Below, one piece after another: positions 57,490 to 64,000 of a stretch of DNA of 64,000 nt (its first letter is position 1; every line of letters starts with the position of its first letter). The notes beneath the pieces are model-generated. The model saw only the letters and a list, made by a program, of their open reading frames with translations, was not told the DNA's origin and ran no database searches. The translations under genes and the position numbers were made by a program. Source of the DNA: Prosopocoilus inquinatus (taxonomy: Eukaryota; Arthropoda; Insecta; Coleoptera; Lucanidae); assembly GCA_036172665.1 (NCBI GenBank), contig CM069872.1, positions 43,200,101 to 43,264,100 on the forward strand, given 5' to 3'.

Positions 57490-60400
57490 TCATACTTTTT
57501 GAGAGGCAACGAACTCTTGAAAACGTTTCTCTTGAGCCTGCTGTAATTTCTGGAGCTTCTTCAGCAATCCCTTGCTGAGCTCCTTGCCTTCAGCGTCATG
57601 GGTGGGCAAACCCTGGAAGATAAAATATTTTTTAGGTCACTCTTTTATTTTTTGTTAGTGTTAGAACAAGTGAGCGGGCGTTATCATTATCCCTCAAGGC
57701 ATGTTTATTTATACAATTCGTATCACAGACGTAAACAATAAGTAATAGACATAATGATATATAGATGAATATTAATGATAAATATAAAAGTAATCGCAAT
57801 TAGAGAATGATCCACTGAATTTATTAATATCACCTCCAATTGAAGAATTTCCTGAAGACATATTAATTCAAATTTGAAGTACGGTCAGCTTTGGCAACCA
57901 TTCGCGATATTTTGTTCTTGGGCGCAATGCTACCTTCGTCTTCGATACATCCTGGCGTAACCATGTCACTTTTCCATTCTCTATGTCTCTTCAATGCCGT
58001 CGTGTCTGCACCACTATTCACTACTAAAAGAGTTCCCGATGTACGACGCAGACAATGTCCCGTGTATTCTTTACCATCAGCGTAACCCAGGTACTTTGCG
58101 ACTTTCGAAGGTATGCCCCCAAAAGTGCTTTTACCAATTGGTTGGGCCGTACATCGCCCATTTCGATAAGATAAGAAGAACCGCCGCTCCTTTACCCCCT
58201 TCGGACGCAATGCTGCATATTTCCTATACAATTGCAGGGCATTAATTTCATTCTCTTCCACAATAGTAAAGCTTTTTGGACTGCCAGTCCTTGTGTCTTG
58301 AATTTTTACCACTACAACTGCCCCATTATCATCCACGTCGTCTACAGTTAACTTCACCAGCTCGTCCCTTCTTAATCCTCCAAAAACCCCCATCACCAGA
58401 ACAACCTACCTCAAACATAATTCAATGTAAACTGATAACTAGGATGCTTATTTGTACCTTCTCCAGAAGATAAGTCTCGTTTGAGGCATTTTTGAAAAAT
58501 ATTAAGACGTCTTCGCGTGTTAAAATCTTCGACTTTTTCGGAATGTACCCTTCTGAAGTTTGCTGTAGAAAAGCCTCCAGCCGGTTATAGTTCCTTATGT
58601 CAATTTTCTTGTGAACCAGCAACGTTGATTTTAACATAGAATATTTCGACCACAGTGAATTCGGGGTAAATAATTCTGACTATAAGAGAGATGAAGAAAA
58701 TATATTCAAGGAACGCAAAAAAAAACGATCGGCAACAAACGTACCAATTCTTGGAAATAGCCCAATAGTACAGCCTCACTGACAGTTTTCACGGAATTTT
58801 TCTTTCTCCAGTCTTCAAATTTTTGGAGTTCTTTCTCGTAGAGTGCTCGCGATTTTTTGGGAAGTAATTCCCCTTCAGTTCTTTCTGATGTTGGTTCAGT
58901 TATTTCTTCCGGAATTTCTTCTTTCACCGCAGATGTTGCAACACACTTCACGCGTTTCAAAAATATAAAGAAATCACTCCACCGTCAATATCAAAGATGC
59001 TAAAGTGATAGTAAACAAAGTGCACAGTCAAAGCAGCTTTATTTTATGAGCTATTTGCAAGCTTTTTATTTGTGAATTTTCATATGGAACGTGAAAAATA
59101 AAATATTACAAAAGCTGCTGCCATAAATTCACGTTTATAAATTTCGGACTAATTAGAGAATCTCTAGACAGAAAAGGCCCTCAACTTTGTAAGTGTTGCC
59201 TTCGAACATAAACATCTTGATTTTGCTCTTGCAGGGTTCCCATTTAATTTACATTAAAATATTCCCCGACTTTTTACGGTTTGTCCCGACTTTAAATCAA
59301 TTTTTCATAATTGACTGCGATTACTCAACTTTCTCAAATTTCATGCGTTTAAACAATTTTCCATTTCTTCGTGATTTCAGAACAGAAATAACAGATGTAT
59401 ACAAAAATCAATAATTTAATTTATTTTTAAATTTTCACCTATATTAAAGGAGAAAGCAAACCTTTAAAGATTATAAACCATTCATTATAACATGGAAGCG
59501 TATCTAAATATAAAAACATTAGATTTTTCAACGAAAAGTCTTAAGTTAGGCAAACCAACGAATTCAACAATCCGTATAGTTGCCTGCAATAAAAGCGTTA
59601 AAATTTCTTTTTGCCAAGACATGTTTAAGTGTTTTAAATCATTTTGCAATTCTCCTCGATTTAATTGAGACTCCCAAAGATTTACTAATTATTGAATTAC
59701 TTTTAAAAATTATAAACAATTAATTTTAACGTCATACCTGTTTGTTTAAAAATAGTAAATATTGACATTTTCAGAAAACAAGAAGCCTTAGTGTGGGCAA
59801 CACAATTAACACAGACGTATGTGTGGTTGGCTATATTGACAACCATAAGAACACATTAGGAGTATTTCTTTAAGATTAAAAATGTGATAATCTTGTTTAC
59901 GATTTTTACTCTCATTTTATATCTAAAATAATTTTCCATTGCTTCTTTTTTTAATTTGAGACAACCACTTTGTAATTTTAATAGATGCACAAAAGGCACT
60001 AATTTAAGAATTGTCACCTACATTAACGCAGAAAATCATTAAATTACGTTCAAAATAAAAAAATAAAATATTAGAAGTACAATAAAAAATAATTATTAAC
60101 TTTCCCCACATTATGAACCTTTTTTCAATTTCCTGACTTTTCCTTGCTTTCCAGATTTTCCCGAAGAGTGGAAACCCTGCCTTGGTACATAAATAACTAG
60201 GAGTATTAATTTTCACTTATCTATTATTCATTGTTTATGTCTGTGATACGAGTTAGCGTAGTCAGAATATGAGAAACAATACAAGCAGATAACCTCACGC
60301 TCATATTCTGACCCAGCTATATAAACCAGTTCATTACACCCAAGGGCATAATAAGCGGGTGTAATGATAACGCATTAAAAAAACAAAAATAAAATGTTTT

Positions 60401-62158
60401 TATGAACCACTGACATAACTTCATGTTTATTATGCCCTTGGTACATAAATCAATCACTTTTCTTACATTTTCATCGAATTGTGAGTACTTATTCATTTCT
60501 GTTTTAAACATATCTGCAGGTGGTATCTTTTTCAGAGCTTCCTTCGCAGCTTGCGCAGCAGCCATTTCCATTTTCTTTCTCTCCTTCTCAGCCGCCTTTT
60601 CCAATTCAATTGCCTTCTTTGCCTCTCGTTCTTTCAACAAGGTCTCACGATCTACCAACTTAACAGCACTAGCTCCACCTAAAAATGTAAACGACGTAGG
60701 TATACAACGAATGAAAATAAATTAAGCGCAAAATACATTCTCGATCCTCCAAGCGTACTCCAACATTAGGCAGAATTTCATCTCGAAGCTTGTCGCATTC
60801 TTGAAGTATGTCTGAAGCCTTCAGTGTTTTTGCATGGGATCGAACGTTGTCTCTGAATTCAGCCATTACAGTTAAGTAAGGCATAATTGTATTTTCTACA
60901 TTTGTTGTGGACGAGCCGGAAATGGGAAAACCAAGCTGGGAAGGTTGTATAATTGCTCCAAAAACTGTAAGCAATTTGGTAATGTACACCGCGATGTCAT
61001 GCAATAAAAGCGCATTTGGAGGCTTTCGCTCTCGCAAGTAAACATTGCTGGCAGAAACTAAGTCTCGCAACGTTTCTAACGCCGTTCTGGTATCGATGTT
61101 ATCTGAAATTATTTATTTTTGAATGTGAATAACTTCTACGCAAAAAAAACTTACCACATAGCGCACTATGAACCTTCTCCTTTGCATCTAGAAATCGCTT
61201 ATTCAATTCCAAATCTTGAGAGCTCCACTTACTGAAAGTTGCATCCGTGGTGTTTTGATTGATGTTTCGTACAACGTCTTTAACATTTAAGAAAAATTCC
61301 TGCGTTTTTGTTTCAATCAAAACAAAGTTGGCAACACGATTTACTATTAATTACTTACGTTAAATAATTTTTCATACTGCATTGCACACTCCATCGTATT
61401 CGGACTGTAATCTAAAGTATCTCGCCAGCAGTGCAGAAGAAATGCAAACCTCAGCTGACGTGCTGTGTACTTCGAGAGGGCTTCTTGTATGCTGACGAAG
61501 TTTTTTAATGACTTGGACATTTTGCATCCGGCAATTGTCAAATGTCCAGAATGCAAGAAGTATTTAACCCACTCGGAAGCATCGAAATGTGCCTGGAATT
61601 GACAGTTTGAGAAAAAAAATGTTCGATGTATACTAAGGAGAAGTGCAACGTACTTCACTTTGTGCAATTTCGTTGTCATGATGTGGAAATTTAAGGTCGA
61701 CACCACCTGTGTGTATGTCTAAAGTTGGCCCACATATAGCTGAAGCCATAGCAGAGCACTCAATGTGCCAGCCAGGTCTGCCAAGGCCCCACGGGGAATT
61801 CCAAGCGGGCTCACCGGCTTTACTGCGTTTCCACAACGCAAAATCAGTCGGTGATCTTTTCTCATTATGTTGTTCCATTGTAGTTAAGTCACCTACAGAA
61901 GACTATCTCAGTTTTTGCTCGCAATAAAATTGTTGTAACTCGCATACCTTCACCCTCTTGTAAACTATTTGTGTCCCCGTAAGCTTCCGGGACCAGTTTA
62001 GCATAGTGGTGCTTCTCTCTTTTATCAAAAGTAGCCACGTCAAAGTACACAGATCCATTTGCCTCGTAAGCTAACCCATTGGATATTATTTTTTCTATGT
62101 ATGTTATAATTTCAGGTATGTATTCGCTAACTCGAGTCAGAACATTTGGCCTTAACAC
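57490..62158 (-). CDS. CysRS: Cysteinyl-tRNA synthetase, cytosolic type, 3' seven exons
   Basis: Class I synthetase that charges tRNA-Cys in the cytosol. Exons, in transcript order: 62158-61948, 61892-61654, 61592-61359, 61299-61155, 61102-60737, 60678-60467, 57612-57490. All have GT..AG introns and their phases join without a stop. Visible motifs: [13 protein letters not shown] and [12 protein letters not shown] (zinc/active-site region), [10 protein letters not shown] (KMSKS loop), the anticodon-binding helices, a Lys/Glu-rich eukaryotic extension and the C-terminal [15 protein letters not shown] tail typical of the cytosolic enzyme. The exons with the HIGH motif must lie right of the window. 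The last intron (60466-57613) contains a Crypton-type gene on the same strand. Confidence 0.95.
57863..58984 (-). CDS. Crypton-type tyrosine recombinase gene with Tyr-to-Cys active site
   Basis: Three exons: about 58984-58745, 58679-58458, 58405-57863, with introns of 65 and 52 bp and consistent phase. Exon 1 has the charged N-terminus and the [17 protein letters not shown] helix. Exon 2 completes the core-binding domain ([11 protein letters not shown]). Exon 3 is the catalytic domain with Arg in FGGLRRDEL, the [11 protein letters not shown] motif and RHREWKSD. Where relatives have a Tyr in a GYIED-like motif this copy reads PGCIEDE. No in-frame ATG is found in exon 1: the expected start region reads TTG AAA CGC, so a lost start or an unseen upstream exon is possible. 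It is nested in the last CysRS intron. Either a recently dead Crypton or a domesticated, non-catalytic copy. Confidence 0.8.
58985..60466. other. Remainder of the last CysRS intron
   Basis: AT-rich intron sequence; no additional gene supported. Near 60305-60370 and 60420-60445 a GGGCATAATAA/TTATGCCC pair forms a loose inverted repeat just downstream of the donor. Confidence 0.45.
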
Positions 62159-62405
62159 CTGCAATTTATGTCGGAAATTGATAAGCAGGCACCTAAGCTC
62201 TTCATAGAAACTTGATAAAATCAATTCTATGAAATTTCGGATTATTGAATGTCATATTATTGATAGCCCTGTATATAAATAATAAATACCTTACTGGTCC
62301 TTGATTAAAAAAGAAATTAAAAAAAAATTGTAAATCAAATGAAAGATCTCAATACAGATAATTCTGTCTTTTATGAGATATGAATCATTAATTAATCGAG
62401 AATTA

Positions 62406-62453
62406 ATTCGAAGATTCGAAGATTCGAAGAATTCGAAGATTCGAAGAATTCGA
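62406..62453 (+). repeat. ATTCGAAG minisatellite
   Basis: About five to six copies of ATTCGAAG with occasional extra A. Confidence 0.85.
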
Positions 62454-63242
62454 GATGCGTAATAATTATAAAAGATATTAAAAAACTTTTTGGATATGTT
62501 TTGAAGTAGATAAAAAGATATCAAAGACAGCGTAAATACTTTCTTCAGTCTTTTTTGAGATATGTATCATTAATTAATCCAATCGTCTCCAGGAAATTAA
62601 AACTTATTGATTAAACATTCTAAAAATAGTACAAATTTAATTGGGTTTTACTGCTAAATACTTTGATTTGATATTTTAGATATTCAACAACTTTTAAATA
62701 ATTGATTTGATTAGTATTAAATCAAAGGGGCTTAATATCTCAGTTTATACTTTCAATATTTCCATTTAAACATTCTTTAAAATATTCAAATAATAGAACT
62801 GCAAACAAAATGATTAGGGCTGCAACTATAAATTTAAATGGGCTGCCAATTGTCCTACATTTTCTCTCGCATTCAAAGCCTTTGTTCCGCAACCCAATTA
62901 TTTTTTAGCAATTCGCTGTTTTCTTGTGCAATTTATTGCTAAATGGATGAAACATTTGAAGAACAAATCGTTATTTAATGTGTAGTAGGTGGCGTTCTTC
63001 AAAATCACTTCAATTTTCCTGCTTCAAATCAACATTTGACCAAATCGTCTTTTATTCGTGTGACAACACTGACTGGAAATCATATTTCGTTATTGCATTG
63101 CGATTCAAACTTTCAAATTCTTAATAATATTTCAAATCTCATTTTTTTTTAACATGTTCCAATTTTTCAAAGACAACATTCCTATTTACAAAACTTAGAA
63201 GTTGGCAACCCTACCCAAAGCATCTCAAGCCTGATTCTGTCT

Positions 63243-63929
63243 GGGGTCCCTAGATTCGATTGATATTTAACATGTCAGTCAGAGTTTGGAAGTACAATGT
63301 CAGATCCGCCATTTTGCCAAGCTCCGTATCGTTAATGAAATAGCAATACTGTATTTTATTCTTTCTAACCCAAGGCAAAATCAAATCAAGTGAGGTCAGC
63401 AACTTACAAAGTGATCAAGTAGAACTGTCTCAGTTGGCAACACAATTAAGAGCATTTTCTTATGCAACTATTTGCAACACTGCAACTGATTATGTTTTGC
63501 TGATTAATTTGACAGATATTTGACTTAGCGACAAAATTGTAGGTTATGTTGAGCATTGATTTAGGCCGAGTTAAGTGAGCGGTCAAATTGACAGAATCGT
63601 CAAGTCAACGGTTCAACTAAACCCTCTGATCAATCAGCAATTGAAAAAAGTGATCACGTGATTTGGTCTGACCACTTCGATCATTCACTTACCGCAGTCT
63701 TATTTTCAACCTGAAATACTTGTCAATCTTGAAAGCTGTCATGTCAACGTCAAACCGTCAAAATACAGGAAGTTACTCCAGTTGTACAATTATAAAATTA
63801 AATTCAGCATTGCCAACTCAAACAGTTCTACTTGATCAATTTATGTAAAATCTGATATTACCAATGAAATGACGTTGTATTTCCGAACCCTGTCCGACAT
63901 GTTAAATGTCAATCATATCAAAGGACCCT
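63243..63929. mobile_element. Non-autonomous element with long, diverged inverted repeats
   Basis: GGGTCC..GATTGA(T/C)ATTTAACATGTC..AGGGTT-type sequence at the left is mirrored at the right end. A second mirrored block, ATCAAGTAGAACTGT..GAGTTGGCAA (63413 and about 63790-63840), lies inside. No frame. Confidence 0.65.
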
Positions 63930-64000
63930 AGATTATGTCTAAACATGAAATGTACCTCGGTCACGACATTCGAATCTTGAAACGCACCTCATCTTCGGCA

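Larger units (their letters stand above)
62159..64000. other. Upstream CysRS intron, 5' exons not reached
   Basis: No CysRS exon could be recognised here. Contains an 8-9-bp tandem repeat at 62406-62453, a 40-bp direct repeat (ATGAGATATGAATCATTAAT-like at 62372 and 62557), and the inverted-repeat element at 63243-63929. Confidence 0.45.

Noticed and set aside
63960..64000. Possible CysRS exon end at the right edge
   Set aside because: A GT donor-like site exists, but none of the three frames resembles the part of CysRS expected there.
1..64000. tRNA genes, rRNA or CRISPR-like arrays
   Set aside because: None was seen by eye; tandem repeats present have unit sizes and contexts of satellites and transposons. 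A tRNA scan would settle the tRNA question.

Overview
The window is eukaryotic nuclear DNA from an arthropod, most likely an insect. It is AT-rich, host introns are about 50-65 bp with GT..AG ends, the host gene is a cytosolic-type cysteinyl-tRNA synthetase, and short inverted-repeat DNA transposons are dense. A beetle is plausible, but the sequence does not fix the order.

Region 1 (1 to about 13.4 kb) is most of an integrated Polinton/Maverick (adintovirus-like) element. Every gene lies on the minus strand. Reading in the direction of transcription (right to left) they are: an unrecognised 289-codon frame, a minor capsid/core protein with a parvovirus-type phospholipase A2 domain, an adenain-type cysteine protease, a penton-like minor capsid protein, the double-jelly-roll major capsid protein, two unrecognised small proteins, a Ser/Pro-rich protein broken by an 11-bp tandem duplication, a spliced Pro-rich protein, the packaging ATPase, a DUF8207-like protein, another unrecognised protein, and the N-terminal part of a retroviral-type integrase cut by the window edge. 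No DNA polymerase B is visible; if present it lies left of position 1. Several genes have TATA boxes and tiny spliceosomal introns. The phospholipase and protease frames overlap at a textbook minus-1 frameshift heptamer. The right edge of the element is a minisatellite of nuclear-receptor half-sites ending in a 39-bp-arm hairpin.

Region 2 (about 13.4-57.4 kb) has no host gene that I recognise. It is a patchwork of non-autonomous DNA transposons (Tc1/mariner-like with TA duplications, PIF/Harbinger-like with TAA/TTA duplications, other foldbacks), a decayed LTR element, duplicated non-LTR retrotransposon debris, two tandem-repeat blocks of about 367 bp, a dispersed palindromic family at 19.7, 21.3 and 54.4-55.4 kb, and an internally deleted two-exon transposon gene at 50.4-51.5 kb. 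Between these sit several GC-richer, non-repetitive islands (notably 33.1-33.9, 42.9-43.1 and 47.4-47.8 kb) that look like candidate conserved regulatory DNA.

Region 3 (57.5-64 kb) is the 3' part of the cysteinyl-tRNA synthetase gene on the minus strand: seven exons with fully consistent phases, the 5' exons lying right of the window. Its last intron (2.85 kb) holds a same-strand three-exon Crypton-type tyrosine recombinase gene whose expected catalytic tyrosine is cysteine.
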